Shown piece by piece: positions 1 through 9,092 of a DNA stretch of 64,000 bases. Each line of letters begins with the position of its first letter. Position 1 is the stretch's first letter. Origin of the DNA: Nakamurella flava. Lineage in GTDB: Bacteria > Actinomycetota > Actinomycetes > Mycobacteriales > Nakamurellaceae. Location: NCBI RefSeq assembly GCF_005298075.1, contig NZ_SZZH01000001.1, positions 2,356,001 to 2,420,000 of the forward strand, read 5' to 3'. The notes beneath the pieces were generated by a model. It ran no database searches and was not told where the DNA came from. It saw only the letters and a program-made list of their open reading frames with translations. The position numbers were made by a program, and so were the translations under genes.

Positions 1-70
1 CGCGCCGACCCCCGCGGCTCGACGCTGCCCCGAAGTCTACGTCCCGCAACAGTTCTCGACAGGAGTCCCC

Positions 71-967
71 GTGACCACCACCGTGGTTTCCACCGCCGGC
101 GCGGTCGACGCGTCGGCCCCGCCCCCGAAGGCGCCGGCCGTCCGCCGTCGGCGCCGGAGGATGCCGGTCAGTTCCTGGATCGCGCTCGGCGTCATCGGCT
201 TCCTGGTCCTGACGGCCGTCGTCGGGCCGTGGTTCGTCTCCGACCCCAACGTCGGCGAGACCTCGGACCGGCTGCAGCCCGCGTTCAGTCCCGGCCACCT
301 GCTCGGCACCGACGGCCAGGGACGCGACGTGCTGGCCCGTCTCGTCGTCGGTACCCGGTTGTCGCTGCTGGCCGGTCTGGTGCCGGTGCTGTTCGCCGCG
401 GTGATCGGGTCCGCCCTGGGCATCGCCGCCGGCCTGGTCCGGCCCTGGGCCCACAAGACGATCATGCGGACGCTGGACGTCTTCTACGCCTTCCCCGCCG
501 TCCTGCTGGCCATCGCGATCGCGGCCGCGCTGGGTTCGGGGATCTCCAACGCGATCATCGCGCTGGCCGTCATCCTGGTCCCGCCGGTGGCGCGGGTCGC
601 CGAGACGGAGACCCGACGCCTGGTGGGCCTGGACTACATGGAGGCGGCCCGGGCGTCGGGCGCAGGCCCGGTGGCCATCGCCGTCCGTCAGGTGTTGCCC
701 AATGTCGCTCCGCCGGTGGTCGTCTACTGCACCTCGCTGATCGGCCTGTCCATCGTCTACGCGGCCGGTCTGTCGTTCCTCGGACTGGGGGTTTCGCCGC
801 CGACCGCCGAGTGGGGCCTGATGGTCAGCGACCACACGCAGTACATCTACAACGCGCCGATCCTCGCCGCCATCCCGGCGGTGGCCATCCTCATCGCCTC
901 GGTCGCCTTTAACGTCCTCGGCGACGGCCTGCGCGATCTTCTCGACGTCCGGGGGAGCTCCCGATGA
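71..967 (+). CDS. Peptide/nickel-type ABC transporter permease (DppC/OppC family)
   Basis: This is an inner-membrane permease subunit of a family-5 (peptide, nickel or small amide) ABC importer. The 298-residue protein has an Arg-rich cytosolic N-terminus, a first membrane helix near residues 35-55, the OppC-N type extracellular stretch with HLLGTDGQGRDVLARL near residues 75-90, and about five further hydrophobic segments. The coupling loop EAARASGAGPVAI sits near residue 190. The GTG start is preceded by AGGAG at 61-65. A partner DppB permease is expected just upstream, outside the window; the first 70 bases are open in more than one frame and I cannot assign its tail. The gene overlaps the next ATPase by four bases, so translation is probably coupled. 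Substrate is unknown; the amidase genes downstream suggest an amide-containing compound. Confidence 0.9.
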   Translation: MTTTVVSTAGAVDASAPPPKAPAVRRRRRRMPVSSWIALGVIGFLVLTAVVGPWFVSDPNVGETSDRLQPAFSPGHLLGTDGQGRDVLARLVVGTRLSLLAGLVPVLFAAVIGSALGIAAGLVRPWAHKTIMRTLDVFYAFPAVLLAIAIAAALGSGISNAIIALAVILVPPVARVAETETRRLVGLDYMEAARASGAGPVAIAVRQVLPNVAPPVVVYCTSLIGLSIVYAAGLSFLGLGVSPPTAEWGLMVSDHTQYIYNAPILAAIPAVAILIASVAFNVLGDGLRDLLDVRGSSR

Positions 968-1872
968 ACATGCCCGCCGTCGCCCCCCTGCAGGTGTCGC
1001 ACCTGGAGACCTCCTTCCGCCGGGGCAAGCAGGTCACCCCGATCGTCCGGGACGTGTCCTTCACGCTGGAACGGGGCAGGACGCTGATGCTGCTCGGCGA
1101 GTCCGGGTCCGGGAAGTCGGTCACCGCCCGCTCCATCCTCCGCCTGTACGGCCCGTCGGCGGTCATCACCGGCTCGGTCCGGATGAACGGCATCGAGCTG
1201 CTCGACCTGCCGGAGGGCAAGATGCGCAACCTCCGGGGTGCCGACATCGCCCTGATCCCCCAGGATCCGACCGGCGCGCTGGACCCGTTGCAGACCATCG
1301 GTTCCCAGATCGCCGAGGTCCTGCGGGTCCACCGGCTGGAGAGCACCAAGAAGGCCGCGGCCGCCCGCACGGAACTGCTCCTGGAGCAGGTCGGCATCCG
1401 CGAGCCCGGCCGGGTCGCCCGCAGCTACCCGCACGAACTCTCGGGCGGCATGCGCCAACGGGCGGTCATCGCCATCGCCGTCAGCTGCGACCCGCAGATC
1501 CTCATCGCCGACGAGCCGACCACCGCCCTGGACGTCACGGTGCAGGCGCAGATCCTCGACCTCATCGCCGATCTGCGCCGCGACACCGGCACCGCGGTGC
1601 TGATGGTCACCCACGATGTGGGGGTGGCGGCCGACTACGGCGACCACGTCGGGGTGATGTACGCGGGTCAGCTGATCGAGTCCGGCGCGGCGCGGGACGT
1701 CCTGCGCAACCCGCAGCACGCCTACACCGCCGGCCTGCTGGCCGCCCAGCCCCGCCCGGGGGTGCCCCGCGGCACCCTCCCGACCATGGTCGGCTGGTCC
1801 GCTGCCATCGACGGCGACCTGGTCGCGGTCACCCCCGCCACCGCCCACCAGAACGAGCAGGAGGTCGCGTGA
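964..1872 (+). CDS. Peptide-type ABC transporter ATP-binding protein (DppD family)
   Basis: This is the first of two ATPases powering the family-5 importer. Walker A GESGSGKS lies at residues 45-52, the Q-loop at IPQDPTGALDP, the ABC signature LSGGMRQRAVIAIA near residue 160, and Walker B ILIADEPTTALD near 180, followed by the switch His in VTHDVG. At 302 residues it is slightly shorter than most DppD proteins, and the oligopeptide C-terminal domain looks reduced: the usual Cys-rich iron-sulfur-like tail is absent. The ATG at 964 overlaps the permease stop (ATGA). Its own stop overlaps the start of the second ATPase. It lies in the same plus-strand operon as the permease and lipoprotein. Confidence 0.92.
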   Translation: MNMPAVAPLQVSHLETSFRRGKQVTPIVRDVSFTLERGRTLMLLGESGSGKSVTARSILRLYGPSAVITGSVRMNGIELLDLPEGKMRNLRGADIALIPQDPTGALDPLQTIGSQIAEVLRVHRLESTKKAAAARTELLLEQVGIREPGRVARSYPHELSGGMRQRAVIAIAVSCDPQILIADEPTTALDVTVQAQILDLIADLRRDTGTAVLMVTHDVGVAADYGDHVGVMYAGQLIESGAARDVLRNPQHAYTAGLLAAQPRPGVPRGTLPTMVGWSAAIDGDLVAVTPATAHQNEQEVA

Positions 1873-2696
1873 TGACCGGAACCACCGCACCCAGGATCCC
1901 GGCCCAACCCGGGCCGAAGGACACCGTGCTGCTGCGCGCCGACCACCTGGGCAAGACGTTCGGATCCGGCGACCGGGCCTTCAAGGCGGTCGACGACGTC
2001 TCCCTGTCCGTCGCCCCGGGCGAGATCCTCGGCATCGTCGGTGAATCCGGCTCGGGCAAGTCGACCACGGCCAAGATGATCCTCGGCCTGCTCACCCCGG
2101 ACAGCGGCACGGTCACCTTCGAGGGCGCCGATCTGGCCACCCGGAGCAAGCGGGAGATGCGCCGCCTACGGGCCCGGCTGCAGGTGGTCCCGCAGAACCC
2201 ACAGACCTCGCTGAATCCGCGACTGACGATCGCGTCGTCGATGGAGTTCAACATGCGCGCCCATGGCATCCCGGCCGACGAGCGCAGCCGGCGGGTGCAC
2301 GACCTGCTCGAGCGGGTGGGCCTCACGGCGGCACACGCCGCCCGGTACCCCCACGAGATGTCCGGCGGCCAGCTGCAACGGGTGGCGATCGCCCGGGCGC
2401 TGTCCACCGATCCGCGGCTGGTGATCTGCGACGAAGCCGTCTCGGCGCTCGACAAGAGCGTCCAGGCCCAGGTTCTCAACCTGCTGGCCGACCTGCAGCG
2501 GGACACCGGCGTCGCCTTCGTCTTCATCTCCCACGACCTGGCCGTCGTCGAACACATCTCGGACACCGTCGTGGTGCTCTACCGCGGTCAGGTCGTCGAA
2601 TCGGGCGTGGCCAGCGAGGTCTGGGCCCATCCGCAGCACGAGTACACCGCGGCCCTGCTCGCGGCCACCCCGGGCCGCTCGCTCTTCGCCGCCTGA
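1869..2696 (+). CDS. Peptide-type ABC transporter ATP-binding protein (DppF family)
   Basis: This is the second ATPase of the importer and is expected to dimerise with the preceding DppD-like subunit. Walker A GESGSGKS is at residues 58-65, the signature [15 protein letters not shown] near 170, and Walker B LVICDEAVSALDKS near 190, where Ala replaces the usual Pro after DE, as is common in DppF. The switch His is in ISHDLAVVEHI. The protein is 275 residues, with a short C-terminal domain. The start is GTG followed directly by ATG (1869 and 1872), overlapping the upstream stop, so either codon could be used. A 159-base gap then separates it from the lipoprotein gene. Confidence 0.92.
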   Translation: MMTGTTAPRIPAQPGPKDTVLLRADHLGKTFGSGDRAFKAVDDVSLSVAPGEILGIVGESGSGKSTTAKMILGLLTPDSGTVTFEGADLATRSKREMRRLRARLQVVPQNPQTSLNPRLTIASSMEFNMRAHGIPADERSRRVHDLLERVGLTAAHAARYPHEMSGGQLQRVAIARALSTDPRLVICDEAVSALDKSVQAQVLNLLADLQRDTGVAFVFISHDLAVVEHISDTVVVLYRGQVVESGVASEVWAHPQHEYTAALLAATPGRSLFAA

Positions 2697-2855
2697 GCCG
2701 CCCACCCCACACCCCACCACCGAACCTGTCGGCGGCCACCGGCCGTCCGACCGTCCCGTCGCACCCTCACCACGACCGACGGGACCCCGGCCGATCGACG
2801 GTGCACGGCCACCCCATCCTGCGTTCCCGATCACCCGAGAGGACAACCGCCCCCG

Positions 2856-4520
2856 ATGGACGAGACCATCCGACCGCACGAGACCGCACCGCCACGTTCT
2901 CGTTCCACCTTCCGACGACGCACTCTGCTGCGGGTGGCCGCCACCGCCACCGCCGCCGTCGTCCTGACCAGTGGCCTCGCCGCCTGCGGCAAGGGGTCGG
3001 CCCAGGTCGCCGGCACCAGCGGCGGCAGTGCCGACAACACCCTGGTGGTCGCCATGACCGCCTCCGACATCCCCCTGCTGGACACCGGTCTGGCCCAGGG
3101 CCAGGGCTACGAGGGTCTGCGGTTCGTCGGTAACCAGCTCTACGACGGTCTGACCAGATTCGACCTCACCAAGGGCGACCAGATCCCGCCGATCGTGCCG
3201 GACCTGGCCGAGAGCTGGGAAGCGAACGCCGATCTCACCGAGTGGACCTTCAAGCTGCGCCAGGGGGTCACGTTCCACGACGGCACGCCGTGGAACGCCG
3301 ACGCCGCGATCTTCAACCTCGAGCGCTACATCGACACCGGGACGGACCACTACTACCCCGATCTGAACGCCCAGGGCGGCCTGTCGATCTCGGGCATCGA
3401 CTCCTTCTCCAAGGTCGACGACTCGACCATCGTCATCAAGACGAAGGGCCCGTGGTCGTACCTGCCCAACGACCTGGCGACCGTCTACTTCGGTAGCCCG
3501 ACCGCCATCAAGAAACTGGGCAACGAGCAGTTCGGCCAGAACCCGGTCGGCACCGGGCCGTTCCAGTTCGTCTCGCTGGAGCGCGGCCAGCAGTTGACGA
3601 TGAAGGCCAACGAGAACTACTGGAACGGACGACCGAAGGTCGACGAGGTCATCCTCCGGCCGATCCCGGACGCCACCGCCCGGGTCGCCGCCCTGCGCTC
3701 CGGTGAAGTCAACTGGATCGAGGTCCCGCCGCCGGACGACGTCCCCGCCCTGTCCGGTGAGGGTTTCCAGGTCCTCACCAACTCCTACGACCACGTGTGG
3801 CCGTGGGTCTACAACACCACCAAGGCGCCGTTCAACGACCCCAAGGTGCGCGAAGCCCTCAACTGGGCCATCGACCGTGACTCGCTGGTCAAGAACATCC
3901 TCAACGACACCGCCGAACCGGCCCTGCAGATCGCCCCGCACGCCAACGCCGCCTACCGGGCCGAGAACGACATCTACGGGTTCGACGCGGCCGAGGCGAA
4001 GCAGATGCTGGCCGACGCCGGGTACCCGGACGGCTTCACCATGACCTTGTCCTACCCGACCAGCGGCTCGGGCAACATGGTGCCGACCCCGATGAACACG
4101 GCCCTGCAGGCCGACCTGGCCAAGATCGGCGTCAAGGTCGAGCTGAAGCCGGTCGAGTGGGCCTCGATGCTGACCGACTTCTTCGCCGGTCGCATCCCCG
4201 ACGACGCCGACGCCCTCAACATCTCGCTGTCCTTCCAGCAGGAGGGCTTCTGGTCGCTGTGGTTCGGCAGCCAGTCGGGCGTCAACGCCGGCAAGTACTC
4301 CAACCCCGAGGTCGACGCCCTGTTCGCCAAAGCCAAGACCGTCCTGGACGACAAGGAACGGTCCGACATCTACGCCCAGGCCGCCGTTCTCATGGGCCAG
4401 GACTCCCCGTGGCTGGTCGTCGTCAACGACAAGAACCCCCGGGTGCTCGCCCCGAACGTCACCGGTTTCGTCCAGCCGCAGTCCTGGTTCGCCGACCTGA
4501 CCCAGCTGTCGGTCTCCTGA
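2856..4520 (+). CDS. ABC transporter substrate-binding lipoprotein, family 5 (SBP_bac_5)
   Basis: This is the extracytoplasmic substrate receptor of the upstream importer. The 554-residue protein begins with an export signal containing FRRRTLLRVAA (twin-arginine-like), a hydrophobic stretch, and a lipobox LAAC that places the lipidated Cys at residue 44. The mature part shows SBP family 5 hallmarks: NQLYDGLTRFD, DLAESWEANAD, WTFKLRQGVTFHDGTPW, and GTGPFQFVSLERGQQ in the ligand-binding lobe. The order permease-ATPase-ATPase-receptor is typical for peptide/nickel systems. A very stable hairpin follows the stop at 4535-4571 and may raise the level of this transcript relative to the amidases downstream. 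The ligand cannot be read from sequence; relatives bind peptides, glutathione, nickel or plant-derived amides. Confidence 0.92.
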   Translation: MDETIRPHETAPPRSRSTFRRRTLLRVAATATAAVVLTSGLAACGKGSAQVAGTSGGSADNTLVVAMTASDIPLLDTGLAQGQGYEGLRFVGNQLYDGLTRFDLTKGDQIPPIVPDLAESWEANADLTEWTFKLRQGVTFHDGTPWNADAAIFNLERYIDTGTDHYYPDLNAQGGLSISGIDSFSKVDDSTIVIKTKGPWSYLPNDLATVYFGSPTAIKKLGNEQFGQNPVGTGPFQFVSLERGQQLTMKANENYWNGRPKVDEVILRPIPDATARVAALRSGEVNWIEVPPPDDVPALSGEGFQVLTNSYDHVWPWVYNTTKAPFNDPKVREALNWAIDRDSLVKNILNDTAEPALQIAPHANAAYRAENDIYGFDAAEAKQMLADAGYPDGFTMTLSYPTSGSGNMVPTPMNTALQADLAKIGVKVELKPVEWASMLTDFFAGRIPDDADALNISLSFQQEGFWSLWFGSQSGVNAGKYSNPEVDALFAKAKTVLDDKERSDIYAQAAVLMGQDSPWLVVVNDKNPRVLAPNVTGFVQPQSWFADLTQLSVS

Positions 4521-4534
4521 CGCCCTTCGCAGTC

Positions 4535-4571
4535 CCCGGTGGGTGGCGGTCGCCGACCGCCACCCACCGGG
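4535..4571 (+). terminator. Perfect 17-bp GC-rich hairpin after the SBP gene
   Basis: Arm 4535-4551 (CCCGGTGGGTGGCGGTC) is the exact reverse complement of arm 4555-4571, with a three-base loop. It starts 14 bases after the receptor stop codon and ends 32 bases before the first amidase start. There is no U-run, so it may act as a partial terminator or as an mRNA 3' stabiliser that lets the receptor be made in excess over the enzymes. The structure is seen directly; its role is inferred. Confidence 0.6.
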
Positions 4572-4603
4572 CCCCACGTTCCATGTCCCCGAAAGGACTG
4601 GTC

Positions 4604-6187
4604 ATGTCCCTGCCCCGCGGCCGCATCCGCGGCTTCATCCGGCGACCCACCCCCGACCAGGTCACCACGATCGCCGCCCAGGAGCACCTGACGCTCACGA
4701 CGGCGGAAGCCCTGGCCTACGCCGAGGTGCTCGACGGCGCCTTCGCCGCCATCGACCGCCTGGACGAGCTCGCCGCCCCGCTCCCCCCGCTGCGTCATCT
4801 GACCCGTGACCCCGGTCGCACGCCGACCGACGCCGAGGACCCATTCCACGCCTTCACCCGTACCTGCCGGGTCGAGGGATCCACCGCGGGTCCCCTGGCC
4901 GGACTGACCGTCGGGGTCAAGGACAACCTGGCCGTCGCCGGCATCCCCATCACCAACGCCTCGCGCACCCTGTCGTACACGCCGACCACCGACGCGGTCG
5001 TCGTCGAGCGTCTGCTGGACGCCGGGGCCACGGTGGTGGGCAAGACCAACCTGGACGACTTCTCGACCTCCGGAACCGGTGAATCGAGCTGGTACGGCCC
5101 GGCCCGCAACCCGGTCGACCCGACCCGCTCGGCCGGTGGGTCCTCCGGCGGCTCCGGCTCCGCCGTCCGCTCCGGCGCGGTGGACCTGGCGATCGGGGTG
5201 GACGAGGGCGGCTCGGCTCGCATCCCCGCGTCCTTCAACGGGGTCGTCTCCATCAAACCCACCCAGGGTCTGGTGCCCTCGCACGGGCTGACCTACATGG
5301 ACCACACCATCGACGCGGTCTGCCCCATCGCCCGGACCGTCGAGCAGACCGCCCTGATGCTCGACGTGATGAGCGGTCACTCCGACCGGGACCCGCAGTG
5401 GGTCCGCGCCCGTCCCGCGCCGACCAGCGCCGCCGAGACCGTCCACGACGGCATCGCCGGGCTGCGCATCGGCATCGTCACCGAGGGCTGCGATCCGCTC
5501 ATCTGCGAGCCCGGCGTCCTGCGCGGGTTCGAGAACGCCGCGGAGGCGCTGTCCGCCGCCGGGGCCGAGTTGCGGCCGGTCTCCATCCCGCTCTGGTCGG
5601 AGGCCTGGGCGATCGAGACGTCGCTGCTGCTGCACCTGGCCTGGCTGACCGCGCAGAGCGACGGCGCGGGCTACGCCCATCTCGGGGAGGTCGACGTCGA
5701 GCGCACCCACGCCTTCGGGCTGGTGCGACGGCTGGAGGCGGACTCCTTCCCGCCCTTCCTCAAGACCTGGCTGATCGGCGGGAGATACCTGTCCGAGCAG
5801 TACTTCTCGACCTATTACGCCAAGGCGGCCAACCTCCGTCGCGCGCTGACCGCCCAGATCGACGAGGCGCTGCTCGACGTCGACCTGCTGATTACGCCGA
5901 CCACTCCGCAGGTTGCCCCCAAGCTCCTGGACCGTCCGGCCGACGATCGGGAACTGCTGTCCCGGGGCACCACCATGGTGGCCAACACCTGTGTGCTCAA
6001 CCTGTCCGGTCATCCCGGGCTGGCCGTGCCCAGTGGGGTCGATCCGGAGACGTCGATGCCCACGTCGATCCAGATCGCCGGTCGGTACTTCGAGGACGCG
6101 GTGACCTTCCGGGCGGGCCAGGTCGTCGAGAACGCCGTGGGTGTCACCCCCGGCGGCGTGGCGATCCGGACGGCTGCACTCGCGTGA
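4604..6187 (+). CDS. Amidase signature family hydrolase (first of three)
   Basis: This is an amidohydrolase of the Lys-cisSer-Ser class, cleaving a C-N amide bond in the cytosol. With the ATG at 4604 (preceded by GAAAGGAC at 4591-4598) the protein is 527 residues. The triad is K106 in GVKDNLAVAG, S180 in AGGSSGGSGSA and S204 in DEGGSARIPASF. It carries an N-terminal extension of about 90 residues with helical content before the catalytic core, which the two later amidases lack. The active-site loop has VDEGGS rather than TDTGGS. An in-frame ATG at 4583 is possible but has no ribosome site. The stop overlaps the MFS gene start by four bases. Specific substrate unknown; it is not part of a GatCAB complex because no gatB is nearby. 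Confidence 0.85.
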   Translation: MSLPRGRIRGFIRRPTPDQVTTIAAQEHLTLTTAEALAYAEVLDGAFAAIDRLDELAAPLPPLRHLTRDPGRTPTDAEDPFHAFTRTCRVEGSTAGPLAGLTVGVKDNLAVAGIPITNASRTLSYTPTTDAVVVERLLDAGATVVGKTNLDDFSTSGTGESSWYGPARNPVDPTRSAGGSSGGSGSAVRSGAVDLAIGVDEGGSARIPASFNGVVSIKPTQGLVPSHGLTYMDHTIDAVCPIARTVEQTALMLDVMSGHSDRDPQWVRARPAPTSAAETVHDGIAGLRIGIVTEGCDPLICEPGVLRGFENAAEALSAAGAELRPVSIPLWSEAWAIETSLLLHLAWLTAQSDGAGYAHLGEVDVERTHAFGLVRRLEADSFPPFLKTWLIGGRYLSEQYFSTYYAKAANLRRALTAQIDEALLDVDLLITPTTPQVAPKLLDRPADDRELLSRGTTMVANTCVLNLSGHPGLAVPSGVDPETSMPTSIQIAGRYFEDAVTFRAGQVVENAVGVTPGGVAIRTAALA

Positions 6188-7452
6188 TCACCATCGCCGG
6201 CCGACGGGACAGGACGCGGCCGCCCACGGCCGCGGCCGGTCCCGTCGGCGCCGGCGCCTTCCAGGCCGTGGTGCTGGTCACCGGCATGGGCCTGGGTCTG
6301 ACCGCCCCGTTCACCGCGGTGCTGGTGCTGGCCCTGGGCGGATCGACCACCGATGCCGCCCTGACGGTCTCGTCGATGGGCCTGTCCCTGCTGATCGTCG
6401 ACCTGTTCGGTTCCCGGGTCCTGCCCCGGCTCGGTTCCCGGTGGGTGCTGTGCGGATCGTCGCTGATCTTCGGTGTCGGTGCGGTGATGACCGCTCTGTC
6501 CACCGTCTGGGTGGTGGCCCTCATCGCCCGGGTGCTGCAGGGTTTCGGCGCCGCGCTGTTCATGGCCGGCGGGATCCACCTGGCCGTCCGGCTCGGTCAG
6601 CAGCACCGACGCTCGTCGGCGGCAGCCATCGGCGGCTTCAACGCGGCCTGGTTCGCCGGTATCGCCATCGGGCCGCTGACCGGCGGTGTCGTCGCCGGTT
6701 GGGCCGGCAGCGCCGATCCCGCGGACGGCTACCGGCTGCTCTTCGCGGTCTGCGCCGGCGTCAACCTGCTGGCCGCCGGGCTGGCGTTGCTGCTACCGCG
6801 GGTGCCCGGGACCGGACGCCCCCGGCTGTCCCTGCCCCGCGGTCTCGGGCTGCGGGGGGCGCGTGTGTGGGCCGTCATGGGTCTGGCCGCCACCGGACAG
6901 ATCGTCCGGTCCGCCATCGCCATGACGATGGTCCCGCTGGCCGGCGAGGCCGTCGGGATGGACAGCACCGCCCTCGGCGGCACGCTGTTCGCCCTGGCGA
7001 TCACCGACATCACCGTCATGGCCTGGAGTTCGCGATGGTCGGAGCGGCACGGTCGCCGACCGCTGCTGATCGGCAGCCTGCTCTGGGGCGCCGCGCTGAC
7101 CACGACATTGGCCCTGGTCGACCCGCCCCCGCTCGTCGTCGCCGCCTGCGCCCTGGGACTCGGGGTGACCGTCGGTGCGACCTGGACCCTGCCCACCGCG
7201 ATGGCCGTCGACCTGATGGCCGACGCCGAGTCGGCCGTCTCGGCCTACCGCATCGCCAGCGACATCGGCATGGTCGCCGGCGGCGCGATGGCCGCCCTGG
7301 CCCTGGCCACCGTCGGGCTGTCCGGTTCGCTGCTCGCGGCCACCGGCGTCCTGCTGCTCGGACTTCTGCTCGCCCTCGTCGTGGGCGAGACCCGCATGCC
7401 CTCCACCACCTCCGCGAAAGGAACCCCCGCGCATGCCCCAGCCATCGATTGA
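6184..7452 (+). CDS. MFS transporter
   Basis: This is a membrane transporter of the major facilitator superfamily with 422 residues and about 12 hydrophobic segments. The inter-helix loop after helix 2 (SRVLPRLGSRWVL) and the loop after helix 8 (SRWSERHGRRPLLIG) match the MFS motif-A region. The GTG start at 6184 overlaps the amidase stop (GTGA), so this gene is translationally coupled to amidase 1; its end overlaps the next small gene by 20 bases. Position inside an amidase operon suggests import of a related substrate or export of a product. It could equally be a drug-efflux type protein, as the sequence alone does not give direction. Confidence 0.8.
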   Translation: MITIAGRRDRTRPPTAAAGPVGAGAFQAVVLVTGMGLGLTAPFTAVLVLALGGSTTDAALTVSSMGLSLLIVDLFGSRVLPRLGSRWVLCGSSLIFGVGAVMTALSTVWVVALIARVLQGFGAALFMAGGIHLAVRLGQQHRRSSAAAIGGFNAAWFAGIAIGPLTGGVVAGWAGSADPADGYRLLFAVCAGVNLLAAGLALLLPRVPGTGRPRLSLPRGLGLRGARVWAVMGLAATGQIVRSAIAMTMVPLAGEAVGMDSTALGGTLFALAITDITVMAWSSRWSERHGRRPLLIGSLLWGAALTTTLALVDPPPLVVAACALGLGVTVGATWTLPTAMAVDLMADAESAVSAYRIASDIGMVAGGAMAALALATVGLSGSLLAATGVLLLGLLLALVVGETRMPSTTSAKGTPAHAPAID

Positions 7453-7642
7453 GCAGTTCGCGGCGATCGCCGCCGACCTCGAGGTCGACCTGCAGCCGGC
7501 CCGCCTGGCCCAGGCCCACGCCACCCACGCCGCGCTGCGGGGCGACCTGGACCGCATCCGGCGACTGCCGCTGCCCTTCCTCGATCCCGTCGACGAGCCC
7601 ACCCACGCACTGGCCTTCATCCGCTCCGGAGACGTCCGATGA
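7433..7642 (+). CDS. Small AtzG/GatC-like subunit for the adjacent amidase
   Basis: This is a 69-residue helical protein beginning MPQPSIEQFAAIAADLEVDL, with an Arg/Leu-rich middle and PLPFLDPVDEPTHAL near the C-terminus. The length, the helix-turn-helix-like charge pattern and the C-terminal EPTHAL/EPAH-like motif resemble AtzG (DUF4089) and GatC, small subunits that wrap around and stabilise an amidase partner. It overlaps the MFS gene by 20 bases and the second amidase by four (ATGA at 7639), so 1:1 production with that enzyme is likely. In the known AtzE-AtzG pair the small subunit is needed for a stable 1-carboxybiuret hydrolase. The assignment rests on size, pattern and context, so it is moderate. 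Confidence 0.65.
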   Translation: MPQPSIEQFAAIAADLEVDLQPARLAQAHATHAALRGDLDRIRRLPLPFLDPVDEPTHALAFIRSGDVR

Positions 7643-9075
7643 CCGACACCCTGCAGACTGCCGTCGATCTCGCCGATCTCAGCGCCACCGAGTTGCTGGC
7701 GCTCTTCGCCGACGGTCGGACCACCCCGACCGAGGCGGTGCAGGCCTGTCTGCGCCGGATCGAGTCCACCGACCGAGACGTCAACGCGGTCCTGACGCTG
7801 CTGGCCGACCAGGCGCTGGCCGCCGCGGCCGAGTCCGACCGCCGCTGGGCCGACGGCACCGCCCGGCCGCTGGAGGGAGTCCCCTACGGCCTCAAGGACA
7901 TCGTCGCGACCGCCGGGATCCGTACCACCGGCGGCTCGGCCCTGTTCACCGACCACGTCCCCACCCAGGACGCGGTGCTGGCCGCCCGGCTCGCGCAGGC
8001 CGGCGGGATCCTGCTGGCCAAGCTGGGCACGTTCGAGTTCGCCTGCGGCGGGGCGGTCAACCGCACCTTCGGGCCGGTCCGCAACCCCTACGACCACAAC
8101 CGGACCACCGGCGGATCCTCCAGCGGGTCCGGCGCCTCGGTCGCCCTCGGCCAGCTCCCGCTGGCCATCGGTACCGATACCGGCGGCTCCATCCGGATCC
8201 CCAGCGCCTTCTGCGGGCTGTCGGGGCTCAAGCCGACCTACGGCCGGGTGCCCCGGGCCGGGGTGATGGGGCTGTCCTGGAGTCTGGACCACGCCGGACC
8301 GATGACCCGTTCGGTGGCCGACTGCGCGGTGATGCTCGACGTCATCGCCGGGGAGTCGGCCGACGACCCGACATCCCTGCCCCTCCCGGAGCGACCGTTC
8401 GCCGCAGCCCTGGGCACGCCGGTCGCCGGTATGCGGGTCGGTCGGGCCCCGGCCACCTTCGAGACGCCCATGCACCCCGAGGTCGCCGACGCCTACCAGG
8501 CGGCCCTGGCCGAACTGGCCGACCTGGGGGTCGAGATCGTGGAGGTGGAGTTGCCCACCTTCGACCTGGCGGCGACGACGTCGTGGCTGATCATCTACGC
8601 CGAGATGCTGTCGCTGCACGGCGATCACGTCCACGACATCGAGAACCGCGACGAGATGGGCGCGACCCTGCTCGGGGCCGGACCGTTCGTCTCGGCGTCG
8701 GACTACCTGCGGGCCCTCCGGCTGCGGGTGGGCTTCCAGCGCGAGTTGGCCGCGGCGATGGACGGTCTCGACGCCCTGGTCACCCCGGCGATGACCGCCC
8801 TCCCGCCGCTCATCTCGCCGGCCATGGTCAGCGACCTCGGCGATCACGAGGTCGACTGGCTGGTCGCGGCGTGTCAGCCCATGGTGCCGTTCAACCTGAC
8901 CGGCAACCCCGCGCTCGTGGTGCCGTCCGGCACGGTCCAGGGCCTGCCCGTCAGCCTGCAATTCGTCGGCCATCAGCGTGACGAGGCCACGATTCTCGCC
9001 CTGGGCTCGGCCTGGCAGGCCGCCACCGACCACCACCTCGTCCGACCCCCCGCCCTGTCCACCCTGCACGACTGA
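7639..9075 (+). CDS. Amidase, AtzE/GatA-like (second of three)
   Basis: This is a 478-residue cytosolic amidase with the complete Lys-cisSer-Ser triad: K86 in YGLKDIVATAG, S160 in TGGSSSGSGAS and S184 in GTDTGGSIRIPS. It contains FGPVRNPYDHNRTTGGSSSG and PTYGRVPRAGVMGLSWSLDH, typical of AtzE, allophanate hydrolase and GatA relatives. It is preceded by an overlapping AtzG-like gene, which favours an AtzE-type heteromer. No biuret or cyanuric acid hydrolase genes are visible, so the natural substrate may differ. Codon usage and GC match the neighbours. Confidence 0.85.
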   Translation: MTDTLQTAVDLADLSATELLALFADGRTTPTEAVQACLRRIESTDRDVNAVLTLLADQALAAAAESDRRWADGTARPLEGVPYGLKDIVATAGIRTTGGSALFTDHVPTQDAVLAARLAQAGGILLAKLGTFEFACGGAVNRTFGPVRNPYDHNRTTGGSSSGSGASVALGQLPLAIGTDTGGSIRIPSAFCGLSGLKPTYGRVPRAGVMGLSWSLDHAGPMTRSVADCAVMLDVIAGESADDPTSLPLPERPFAAALGTPVAGMRVGRAPATFETPMHPEVADAYQAALAELADLGVEIVEVELPTFDLAATTSWLIIYAEMLSLHGDHVHDIENRDEMGATLLGAGPFVSASDYLRALRLRVGFQRELAAAMDGLDALVTPAMTALPPLISPAMVSDLGDHEVDWLVAACQPMVPFNLTGNPALVVPSGTVQGLPVSLQFVGHQRDEATILALGSAWQAATDHHLVRPPALSTLHD

Positions 9076-9092
9076 GAGAAACCGGGAGCACC

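Noticed and set aside
2166..4577. A very long minus-strand open frame (about 800 codons) opposite the ABC ATPase and receptor genes
   Set aside because: GC-rich coding DNA gives long antisense frames; its translation is Gly/Arg/Val-rich without domains, while the plus strand encodes clear ABC proteins.
7433..9075. GatC-GatA of the tRNA amidotransferase
   Set aside because: No gatB is present and the genes lie in a transporter/amidase operon with two further amidases, so an AtzG-AtzE-like catabolic pair fits better.
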